Shown: positions 57,035-64,000 of the stretch, piece after piece
Layout: every line of letters starts with the position of its first letter
How positions within the stretch are numbered: position 1 is the first letter of the stretch
Assembly: GCA_963726125.1 (NCBI GenBank)
Contig: CAVSBG010000007.1
Location: forward strand, 262,645-326,644
DNA length: 64,000 nucleotides
Reading direction: 5' to 3'
DNA from: JAMXLO01 sp963726125
GTDB taxonomy: Bacteria; Pseudomonadota; Alphaproteobacteria; Acetobacterales; Acetobacteraceae
Made by a program: the position numbers and the translations under genes
Notes under the pieces: generated by a model
What the model was told of the DNA's origin: nothing
What the model saw: only the letters and a program-made list of their open reading frames with translations
Databases searched by the model: none

Positions 57035-57687
57035 TGCTGCAGCTTCACATCGAGAGCAAGGTCTTTCATACCGATCAAGGTGAATTGCCGGTGCTCGGCA
57101 ACATCCAACTCACACTCGGAGCGCGGGAAATCGTCGCCCTGGTCGGTCCGTCCGGATGCGGGAAGACGACACTACTAAGACTTGTTGGAGCACTCGACAC
57201 CGACTTTCAGGGCACCATCCATTGGCGTGGCACCCGCACGCCTCGGATTGGCACGGTATTCCAGGACCCGCGCTTGCTGCCGTGGCGCACGGTTCGCCAG
57301 AACCTTCTCTTGGCACAGCCGACTGCCAACCACGCACTCGCCGACGAACTCCTGCATTCGCTGGACCTGGCGCTGTTCCGCGATGCTTATCCCCGCACAC
57401 TATCGCTTGGTATGGCACGGCGCGTCGCGATTGCTCGCGCCTTCGCGATTCAGCCGGAATTGATGTTGCTCGACGAACCGTTCGTCTCGCTGGACACAGC
57501 GACAGCCGCACGCAGCCGCGATCTGTTGCTGCATGCATGGCGGGAGCGCCCGACGGCGGTGTTGCTCATCACGCATGACCGCGCTGAAGCCATGTCGCTG
57601 GCAGACCGCATCATACTGCTCAGCGATCGACCGGCCCACATTGTGCAGGAGATTGTCGCCCCACACGCGCTACGGGATGGCCGATAG
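57022..57687 (+). CDS. SsuB-like ABC transporter ATPase with altered signature
   Basis: 221-residue ATPase. Walker A GPSGCGKTTLLRL, Q-loop TVFQDPRLLPWRTV, Walker B LMLLDEPFVSLD and switch His in ITHDRAEAM are intact. The signature reads LSLGMARRVAIARAF, with Leu in place of the second-position Gly of LSGG. ATG 57022 is chosen; ATG 57034 overlaps the permease stop as TGATG and is equally possible. Confidence 0.86.
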   Translation: MAEVMLQLHIESKVFHTDQGELPVLGNIQLTLGAREIVALVGPSGCGKTTLLRLVGALDTDFQGTIHWRGTRTPRIGTVFQDPRLLPWRTVRQNLLLAQPTANHALADELLHSLDLALFRDAYPRTLSLGMARRVAIARAFAIQPELMLLDEPFVSLDTATAARSRDLLLHAWRERPTAVLLITHDRAEAMSLADRIILLSDRPAHIVQEIVAPHALRDGR

Positions 57688-57768
57688 CCTGAAGCGCTGT
57701 CCATGCCCCAAACCCCTCGCCCTTTCGTGCATGTCCCGCTTCAGTGCTGATCGTGCCAAACATCGCCG

Positions 57769-60700
57769 TTACGAGAACTTGAAGTCCGACGCAGTGATCG
57801 ACGCAAGCTGCGTGTGCTCCAGCATGATGGTCCCTGCCCCGGCGACCTTGGCACCAAGATCGAGCCGAACATCCGCGCCAACCTGCGTGATGTGGCCGGC
57901 AAGATCGGCGAAACTCGCAAGTGCTTTGCCATAGCCACTGAGCTCTATCGAATCGCGGCCGTGTTGGAAATTGGCGATCGTATCGGTGCCGTTGTGCCCT
58001 GAGAACACGAAGCTGTCGGCGCCGTTGCCGCCGCTGAGCAACTCGTTCCCCGCGCCACCACTGGGGATGAACCGCATGCTGGGTAACGACAAGCTGGAAG
58101 CGCTGATCACGTCGCTGCCCACAGTGCTGCCGCTCTCCAACCGCGGGGCAATCTCCGCCTGTGCAGCCATGACCCCAACAAGTGATCCTACGTGCCCGAC
58201 CGGCACCGTCGCGCTGGGAATGAGGACGTTGTTGCCGGTTCCGCCGTCGAGCACGTCCTGCCCGCCATTGCCGATCAGCACGTCGTCTCCGGCACCGCCG
58301 ATCAGCACGTCATTGCCGGGGCTGCCGATAAGCACGTCGTTGCCGTCGCCGCCGTTGACCGTGAGCTGCATCGCCGTGCCGAGGTGCGAGGCTTCGATGG
58401 TGTCGTCGCCACCTAGCCCGTTGATGACGAGGTTGTCGGTCGCGTCAAAGCCGGTGATGGTCACCGTGGTGGACAGGCCGGTCACCGTGACCACGCCATT
58501 GTTGTCGGCGACCGAGATTACATCGTTGCCGCCGGTGGCGTTGATGACAACCGTATCGGATTGGCCATCGCCAGTGCCACTGCCCGGCGGCGACCCCAGA
58601 TCGATCGCGATATGGTTCATATCCGTGCCAGTCAGGTCGTTGACAGTGATAGTGTCGGCGCCGCCCAGCGCGTTGAGCTGGATGTGCTCGACGCCATGCA
58701 GGTCCATCGTCACGTTGCCGACATCGCGGAACAAACGAACCCGGTCGCCATTGGCCGAGATGTCGATGTTCTCATTGACGTTGGCGCCATTGAACAACAG
58801 CGTGTCGGTGCCGGCCTGGCCTTCAACCGTGTCGCTGCCGTCGCCCGGGTTCCAGACGAACGTGTCATCGCCCTTGCCGAGGAACGCCACGTCATTCCCC
58901 CGACCGCCATCGACCAGGTCATTGCCGGCGCTGCCGGTCAGAGTGTCGTTGCCGTCACCGCCGTTCAACACGAGATTGATGTTACCGGCCCCGAGCGCCG
59001 AAGCGTTGATCGTGTCGTTGCCGCCGAGGCCGTTGACGATCAGCGTGTCATTGGCCCCCTCGGCATGGGTGATGATCACCGGCGCGGCGAGTCCGCTCAC
59101 TTTGATCCCGCTGCTGTTGCCTCCGATCGTGATGGTGTCGTCAGTGGCGGTGGCGTTGGTGATCACCTGATCGGGCTGGCCATCGCCCGTGGTCGTACCC
59201 ATGGCGGCCAGATTGATCGCCACCTGGTTCGTATCGGTGCCCGTCAGGTCGTTGACCGTGACGGTGTCCGCGCCGCCCGAGGCGTTGACCAGAATGTGTT
59301 CGATACCGTTGAGGTCCATGGTGACGTTGCCGACGTCACGGAACAGACTGACGCGCGAGCCATTGGCCGAAATGTCGATGTTCTCGTTGGCATTGGAGCC
59401 GTTGAATTGCAGCGCGTCGGTGCCGGCCTGGCCTTCAACGACGTCGCTGCCATCGCCGGGGTTCCAGATGAACCTGTCGTCGCCGTCGCCCATGAAGGCA
59501 ACGTCGTTGCCAAGGCCGCCCGTGATGACGTCGTTGCCCGCGCCGCCGATGAGTACGTCGGATCCACCGCTGCCAATGATGGTGTCGTTGCCGTCGCCGC
59601 CATCGATGGTCAGGTGTGTCACGCCCGCAGCCAGCCCCGATGCATCGATCGTGTCGTTGCCGCCGAGTGTGTTGATGGCGAGTGTATCGTTGGCGCCCTC
59701 GCTGCCGTTGATCGACACCTGCGCGGGCAGTCCTACGACCGAGAGGGACGTGCCGCTGCCGGTGACCGTGACGTGGTCACTGCTGGCTCTGCCGTTGACG
59801 GTCACGGTGTCCGCCTGTCCGTCGCCGGTGCCGCTGCCGGGCGTCGAGCCCAGATCGATGCCGACCTGCTTCACGCCGGTGCCGGACAGATCCTCGACCG
59901 TGATCGTGTCGGCGCCGCCCAAGGCGTTGAACTGGATCTGCTCGACGCTATGCAGATCCATCGTGACGTTGCCGACATCGCGGGAGAACCGCACGTGATT
60001 GCCGTTCGCCGCGATGTCGATGTTCTCGTTGACGTTGGCGCCATTGAACAGCAGCGTGTCGGTGCCGGGTCCGCCTTCGACCGTGTCACTGCCGTCGCCC
60101 GGATTCCAGACGAACGTGTCGTCGCCCGCGCCGAGGTGCGCCACGTCGTTGCCGCGGCCGCCGGCGACAAGGTCGTTGCCGTCGCCGCCGAACAGCGTGT
60201 CGTTGCCATCACCGCCGGTGATCGTGTCGTTGCCCGCGCCGCCATCGAGCGTGAGCTGGATCAGGCCGGCGAGACCATTGCCGGCGGTGATCACGTCATC
60301 GCCGCCATTGGCATGAAGGACGAGCTTCTCGGTGGTGCCGATGTCGAGCGTGAAAGGAGCAGGGTCCGTGCGGGCGAACAGCACGCGCGTGCCGTTGGCG
60401 GAGATGGTGAAGGTCTCGGCTCCGTTGTCGCCGTTGACCTGCGCGGTGTCGTTCCCGTCGCCGCCCTCTAAGACATCGCTGCCGTCGCCCGGGTTCCAGA
60501 TCATGGTGTCATTGCCGTTCTGGCCGAACACCTGATCGTTGCCGGGGCCACCGGTCAGCACGTCGTTGCCGTCGCCGCCGAACAGCTGATCATTGCCGCC
60601 CTCGCCGAGCAGCGTGTCGTTGCCGCTTTGACCGAACAGCAGGTCGTTGCCGGAACCGCCGCTGATCGTGTCGTTGCCGTCGCCACCGAAGAGTTGCGCG

Positions 60701-60936
60701 GCGGGGAGTGCTCCGTTGCTTTCGTCCAGTGAGATCGTGTCGTTGCCGGCCTGTCCAAACGCTTCGATCAAGCTGGTATTGGCGACCGTGGGCGTGCCAC
60801 CAAGAACCGGGACGGTGCCGTCGTCGGTGAGAATGTCCCCTGCGGCGTCGCTGCTGAATTTGATGGTATCCTTGCCGCTGCTGCCGAACGCCGTCAGCAG
60901 GCCCCTCGCGGGGGAGAAGTTGGCCGAGATCGCCAT
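57769..60936 (-). CDS. Large RTX (hemolysin-type calcium-binding) protein
   Basis: A 1055-residue protein with many GGxGxDxxx nonapeptide repeats (GGDGNDTISGGSGND, GNDTLLGEGGND), which bind calcium outside the cell and fold after type I secretion. Three modules of about 205-215 residues repeat: each has WNPGDGSDxVEG, NENIDISANG, RDVGNVTMDL, GGADTxTV and then an RTX block. The C-terminus (VFSGHNGTDTIANFQHGRDS, ITASDFKFS) resembles type I secretion signals. No secretion genes are in the window. ATG 60936 is preceded by GAGAGGA. It neighbours the FecR-domain gene divergently. Confidence 0.9.
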   Translation of the reverse strand: MAISANFSPARGLLTAFGSSGKDTIKFSSDAAGDILTDDGTVPVLGGTPTVANTSLIEAFGQAGNDTISLDESNGALPAAQLFGGDGNDTISGGSGNDLLFGQSGNDTLLGEGGNDQLFGGDGNDVLTGGPGNDQVFGQNGNDTMIWNPGDGSDVLEGGDGNDTAQVNGDNGAETFTISANGTRVLFARTDPAPFTLDIGTTEKLVLHANGGDDVITAGNGLAGLIQLTLDGGAGNDTITGGDGNDTLFGGDGNDLVAGGRGNDVAHLGAGDDTFVWNPGDGSDTVEGGPGTDTLLFNGANVNENIDIAANGNHVRFSRDVGNVTMDLHSVEQIQFNALGGADTITVEDLSGTGVKQVGIDLGSTPGSGTGDGQADTVTVNGRASSDHVTVTGSGTSLSVVGLPAQVSINGSEGANDTLAINTLGGNDTIDASGLAAGVTHLTIDGGDGNDTIIGSGGSDVLIGGAGNDVITGGLGNDVAFMGDGDDRFIWNPGDGSDVVEGQAGTDALQFNGSNANENIDISANGSRVSLFRDVGNVTMDLNGIEHILVNASGGADTVTVNDLTGTDTNQVAINLAAMGTTTGDGQPDQVITNATATDDTITIGGNSSGIKVSGLAAPVIITHAEGANDTLIVNGLGGNDTINASALGAGNINLVLNGGDGNDTLTGSAGNDLVDGGRGNDVAFLGKGDDTFVWNPGDGSDTVEGQAGTDTLLFNGANVNENIDISANGDRVRLFRDVGNVTMDLHGVEHIQLNALGGADTITVNDLTGTDMNHIAIDLGSPPGSGTGDGQSDTVVINATGGNDVISVADNNGVVTVTGLSTTVTITGFDATDNLVINGLGGDDTIEASHLGTAMQLTVNGGDGNDVLIGSPGNDVLIGGAGDDVLIGNGGQDVLDGGTGNNVLIPSATVPVGHVGSLVGVMAAQAEIAPRLESGSTVGSDVISASSLSLPSMRFIPSGGAGNELLSGGNGADSFVFSGHNGTDTIANFQHGRDSIELSGYGKALASFADLAGHITQVGADVRLDLGAKVAGAGTIMLEHTQLASITASDFKFS

Positions 60937-61271
60937 TGTCGTCGTCCTCTCAAGGGTTGGAGCGAAGCGCCAAGGCGCGCCCGCCGTTGAACGTGTCGGC
61001 ATCAATGCCTGGACGCGCGCACCGCCGCTGTTCCCCAGGGAACAGATTCAGCAGGACTTTCACGGATGGTGGCGTTCGCCGGCATCCAGGACGGCACGCC
61101 GATGGACCAGTGCTGGGAGCAACAGCGGCTCGAAACCCCCGCAACACGGCAAAGTGATTGACTGTCAGGAACCGAACGCATTGCAACGACAGCGTTGCGA
61201 GCGACCACGGCATCTCGCCCCCCGGATTTTGTTTGGCAATCACACCGTTGGCCGAATAGCCTGCGGAGCCG
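60937..61271. other. Divergent control region between RTX and FecR-domain genes
   Basis: 335 bp with no convincing gene; it must contain the promoters of both genes. A longer open frame on the minus strand runs through it but has no recognisable protein features. No clear operator was seen. Confidence 0.5.
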
Positions 61272-61877
61272 ATGCAAAACCGATTGGAACGACGCGCGCT
61301 TTTGACAGGTCTCGCCGCCGCCTGGTGTGGGGGGCCTCATGCCTTGGCCGCCGAACCGGCGGGCGCGGTAGAGACCTCCCGTGGCGAATGCTATGCGCAG
61401 ACCGCCACGGAGCGGCGAACCTTGGCGCCCGCCGCCGCCGTCTTCGTGGGTGACGCCGTCGCGACCGGTGTGCAATCCGCGCTGGCGATGCGCCTCGGCA
61501 CCGCAACGCAGGTCAAGCTGGGCGCAGAGGCGCGGCTGCGGATCGATCGGTTCCTGGTCAACGCCGGCGGCGTGCTGGTACTGGACCGCGGCGGCATGCT
61601 GTACGACCACGACACCAGCGCAGGCCCCAGCGACGTTACGGTGCGCGGGCCATTCGGTCTGGTTGCCGTCCGCGGCACCCGCTTCTTCGCGGGGCCCAGC
61701 AACGGAGTGTTCGGCGTGTTCGTCGAGCGCGGCGAAGTAACGGTTGTTGGCGTGAACACCGCGGTGGTGCTGATCAGCGGCCAGGGCACCAATATCGAGC
61801 GTCCTGGCGCCGAACCGACGACGCCTGTCGCATGGGGCGCGGCGCGCATCGCCAGTGCGATGGCGTCGGTGAACTAG
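61272..61877 (+). CDS. FecR-domain protein, exported
   Basis: A 201-residue periplasmic protein with a Tat-type leader (LERRALLTGLAAAWCGG) and a FecR-like domain: VFVGDAVATGVQSALAMRLG, TQVKLGAEARLRIDRF, VTVRGPFGLVAVRGTRFFA, FVERGEVTVVG. Stand-alone FecR domains are found beside secreted repeat proteins. Pairing with the divergent RTX gene suggests a role in its surface display or regulation, which is inference. Confidence 0.78.
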   Translation: MQNRLERRALLTGLAAAWCGGPHALAAEPAGAVETSRGECYAQTATERRTLAPAAAVFVGDAVATGVQSALAMRLGTATQVKLGAEARLRIDRFLVNAGGVLVLDRGGMLYDHDTSAGPSDVTVRGPFGLVAVRGTRFFAGPSNGVFGVFVERGEVTVVGVNTAVVLISGQGTNIERPGAEPTTPVAWGAARIASAMASVN

Positions 61878-61983
61878 TTTCCTGGGCACAGTGATTTTGA
61901 CAGGTTGCGCGCGGCCTGGCCTCTCCAGCTGTAATGCTGGTGGGTTCGCGTCCCGTCGGATGGACGGTTTTGGGTGGAAACTA

Positions 61984-62000
61984 GCCCGTCTTCGCGGATT
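61984..62000 (+). repeat. IS left terminal inverted repeat
   Basis: GCCCGTCTTCGCGGATT, exact complement of the right end at 63984-64000. Identity stops after 17 bp (next bases differ). The flank on the outer side is ATTTTGGGTGGAAACTA-like intergenic sequence; no gene is obviously broken. Confidence 0.9.
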
Positions 62001-62059
62001 GGGGCAGTTTTTGATGCCACGCCCGTTGCTGATCAACGGGTTAGCTGGATAGGTCTTCA

Positions 62060-63835
62060 CTACAGCGGGTGACTGGGTAGCCGGCCGGTGGCGATGCGCG
62101 GTGGCGGCTGCGGCGGCAAACTGAGCTTGAGCTGCCGGATCAGAAGCTGGAGTTCTGGCTCGGGCTGAGTGTAGCGGGTCAGCAGCAGCTCGCGCCCGTC
62201 GGTGGTTGGCAGATGAACATCGATCATCTGGACGGCGGCGAACTTCTCGAGAGCACTGCGCGCGGTCAGTCCCGGCGCCAGAGCGTGCAGGCGACGCTGT
62301 AGCGTGATCTGCAGACAATAAGCCAGGAACGCAATGAAGATGTGAGCTTCGATTCTGCGCTCTTCCTGATGGAAGATCGGCCGTATCGCCAGATCTCCTT
62401 TCAGGTTCTTGAACGCCTGTTCCACCGCAACGAGTTGGATATAGTACTGCCACAGCAGCGCGGGGTCGTTCTCGGTGAGGTTGGTCCGCAGCAGATAGCG
62501 TCCTTCCCGCCGTCGGATCTGTCGCAGCTTCTGGCGATTGAGGGCGTAACTGAATCCAGCGCCTGCCTTGTCCATCGCGATATCGACCAGGCGCCATGCG
62601 GTGGGAGCGCGGGCCCGTGCCGCGCCCAGCTTCATCAGCATTTCCTCGCGCCGGACGTCCATCGCGGCCAACTCCCGCAACCGCTTCCATAGCCACTTGA
62701 GCTGCCGCCTGCGCATCGCGCGTTCCTTGCTGACGCGATCGACGCTCTCGGCGTACACATAGAGTTCGTCGTCCTCGGCCAGCAGTTTGACCGAGACACC
62801 CGGCCGGGCTTCCTGCCAAGGCTTCGCCAGGAGCTGCTTCTCAAGCCGCGAGAGACGCCCTTTCGGCGTTCCCACCAGATACTGCACCGGTGGGTCGCTG
62901 CTGCGCATTTCCGCCAGTACGGCGTCCGTGGGGATACCGCGATCCATCACCCAGACGCGCCGCGCACGGCCGTATTGCCGCTCGATCCTGGCGAGGAACA
63001 TCCGCAGCGTCGTGCAGTCCGCCGTGTTGCCGGGCAGCACCTCGTAGGCCAAGGGCAGACCGTCCGGGGTGACCACCAAAGCGATCACCACCTGCGGGCA
63101 GTCCGGCCGCTTGTCGCGACTGTAGCCGTGGCGCCGCTTGTCGCCCTCCGCCACGTCCGAGGCATTGATCTCGAAATAGGTACTGGTCAGATCGTAGAGC
63201 AGCACATCGAAGTTCGCATTGAACAGGTCGCGCCAGCGCGCCATCAGATGCGAGAACAACGCGTCCTTGTGCTGTAGCAGAAGGTCGTGGCAGGCGTAGA
63301 GCTTGTGCGCCTCGGCCAGTCCGAAGTCCGCCCCCAGCAGGTCGGCCATGGCACTCTTGCCGAACCAGTCGCGGTGCAGCTTCCACTCGCTGCCCGGTGC
63401 GATCAGCCGGTAAGCGACCAGCACCTGCAGGATCTGATCCCACTGCGTGCCTTTGCGGCTCGGTGGCAGACGATCGGCCCAAAAGCGATCCAACTGCAAC
63501 GCCTGCCACAGCTGCCCGGCCAGCCAACAGGCGCCCCATTGCCGCGGCCGGCGTAGCCGCATCTCCGACAGGCGGAGCTGGACCACCGACGCATCGGGCG
63601 TGATGCCGGCACAGCGGTCCTCGGGGAACAACGCCATCGTGCGTGATTGCCCCGCATCGTCGTCGAGCACCTCGATCGCCTTGCGCCACACCGCGGCCTG
63701 CGAGGAATTGATCTCGCCCAAATACAGCACGTGACGCTGCACGACGCGCCCGCCCGCGACACGCTTGTTCTCGACGACGCTCCAATAGTCGTGGGTTTTG
63801 CCGTCTTTCTTCCTCTGGGTCTTTCGCAGAAACAT
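62060..63835 (-). CDS. IS1634-family DDE transposase
   Basis: 591 residues, intact. N-terminal part RKTQRKKDGKTHDYWSVVEN and VQRHVLYLGEINSS is typical of IS1634/IS4-like transposases. Catalytic Asp candidates lie in LYDLTSTYFEI and WVMDRGIPT, with the Glu likely in the C-terminal helix (VAVEQAFKNLKGDLAIRPIF, the YREK-equivalent region). No frameshift, unlike several host genes in this window, so the element may be active or recently acquired. Confidence 0.92.
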   Translation of the reverse strand: MFLRKTQRKKDGKTHDYWSVVENKRVAGGRVVQRHVLYLGEINSSQAAVWRKAIEVLDDDAGQSRTMALFPEDRCAGITPDASVVQLRLSEMRLRRPRQWGACWLAGQLWQALQLDRFWADRLPPSRKGTQWDQILQVLVAYRLIAPGSEWKLHRDWFGKSAMADLLGADFGLAEAHKLYACHDLLLQHKDALFSHLMARWRDLFNANFDVLLYDLTSTYFEINASDVAEGDKRRHGYSRDKRPDCPQVVIALVVTPDGLPLAYEVLPGNTADCTTLRMFLARIERQYGRARRVWVMDRGIPTDAVLAEMRSSDPPVQYLVGTPKGRLSRLEKQLLAKPWQEARPGVSVKLLAEDDELYVYAESVDRVSKERAMRRRQLKWLWKRLRELAAMDVRREEMLMKLGAARARAPTAWRLVDIAMDKAGAGFSYALNRQKLRQIRRREGRYLLRTNLTENDPALLWQYYIQLVAVEQAFKNLKGDLAIRPIFHQEERRIEAHIFIAFLAYCLQITLQRRLHALAPGLTARSALEKFAAVQMIDVHLPTTDGRELLLTRYTQPEPELQLLIRQLKLSLPPQPPPRIATGRLPSHPL

Positions 63836-63983
63836 GACAGCGAATTTAGCTGAGCGAATTTGCTGTTGGGAACAGGGCAGGTCTTCACTACAGCCGGTTT
63901 CAGCCGTGACCGCATAATACTTGCCGTATATATCAGATGCTTACCGTCCTCCGCCCGCACGAAAATAGCCCTGGAGGCAGGCG

Positions 63984-64000
63984 AATCCGCGAAGACGGGC
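63984..64000 (-). repeat. IS right terminal inverted repeat
   Basis: AATCCGCGAAGACGGGC, the complement of the left 17-bp end, ending exactly at the last base of the window. A sequence assembly often breaks at multi-copy insertion sequences, so this window may end at a contig edge. Confidence 0.9.

Larger units (their letters stand above)
61984..64000 (-). mobile_element. Complete IS1634-family insertion sequence
   Basis: A 2017-bp element bounded by perfect 17-bp terminal inverted repeats, GCCCGTCTTCGCGGATT at 61984-62000 and its complement at 63984-64000. A single 591-residue transposase is encoded. Just inside each end lies the same 16-bp direct repeat AGGTCTTCACTACAGC (62051-62066 and 63879-63894). 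The right terminus is the last base of the window, so the target duplication cannot be checked. Confidence 0.9.

Noticed and set aside
58561..60471. Plus-strand open frame of over 600 codons opposite the RTX gene
   Set aside because: The Val/Asp/Ala-rich repeats merely mirror the RTX repeat codons on the other strand.
57769..60936. Lanmodulin-type EF-hand lanthanide-binding protein
   Set aside because: The repeats are GGxGxD nonapeptides of the RTX class, not EF-hand loops.
61920..61975. tRNA-like 3' half with GGGTTCGCGTCCC and a CCAGC-GCTGG stem
   Set aside because: The anticodon loop would be 6 nt, the T stem is weak and no matching 5' acceptor strand exists upstream; at most a decayed fragment.
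61002..62819. Long minus-strand open frame running from the transposase region through the FecR-domain gene
   Set aside because: It lies out of frame with the transposase and antisense to FecR, with Arg/Ala/Gly-rich sequence typical of GC-rich shadow frames.

Overview
ORGANISM. This is GC-rich DNA with tightly packed operons, many 4-bp ATGA overlaps, Tat-type leaders and an alphaproteobacterial SOS box (GTTC-N7-GTTC) in front of recA. Together with a XoxF-type lanthanide methanol dehydrogenase, a pqqABCDE operon and exosortase/PEP-CTERM-type features, this suggests an alphaproteobacterium, perhaps an Acetobacteraceae-like heterotroph that can oxidise methanol. The family-level placement is inference.

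LAYOUT. 1-6.4 kb: 3' part of a VAO-type flavin oxidase, a polytopic membrane protein, a frameshifted exosortase-associated acyltransferase and a DevBCA exporter. 6.6-10.1 kb: a GlcD-like oxidase with five frameshifts, then a graveyard (VapBC and histidine-kinase remnants, a dispersed repeat, tiny genes). 10.2-21.8 kb: HtrA-like protease, a frameshifted winged-helix/ATPase/TPR regulator, two alpha/beta hydrolases, a haloacid dehalogenase-like protein, HMG-CoA lyase, enoyl-CoA hydratase, a SnoaL-like protein, an SDR, a TlpA-like thioredoxin and a PEP-CTERM-like protein behind an FNR-type promoter. 21.9-27.3 kb: alaS, a TumE/TumA-like toxin-antitoxin pair, a Gfo/Idh/MocA oxidoreductase and a degenerate tandem repeat. 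27.4-36.5 kb: a peptide-type ABC transporter operon, a GT61 glycosyltransferase, an NHL propeller and recA. 36.5-38.5 kb: a second copy of the dispersed repeat and an unknown protein. 38.5-57.7 kb: a methanol/formaldehyde oxidation island. 57.8-64 kb: a giant RTX protein, a FecR-domain protein and a complete IS1634-family element whose right end coincides with the window end.

HOW IT WORKS TOGETHER. The island holds XoxF, its cytochrome XoxG and binding protein XoxJ, PQQ synthesis (pqqA to pqqE), and the accessory set seen with PQQ dehydrogenases: a five-gene ABC/beta-propeller operon, a CxxxCW protein, a metallo-hydrolase and a SoxYZ-like carrier. It also carries a SsuABC-like transporter and, next to it, glutathione-dependent formaldehyde oxidation (Gfa plus class III alcohol dehydrogenase).

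CAUTION ON SEQUENCE QUALITY. Eleven single-base disruptions can be located in seven genes or gene fragments. Every one is a +1 insertion, most often an extra C, with otherwise conserved protein on both sides. Many of the genes called broken here may be intact in the organism.
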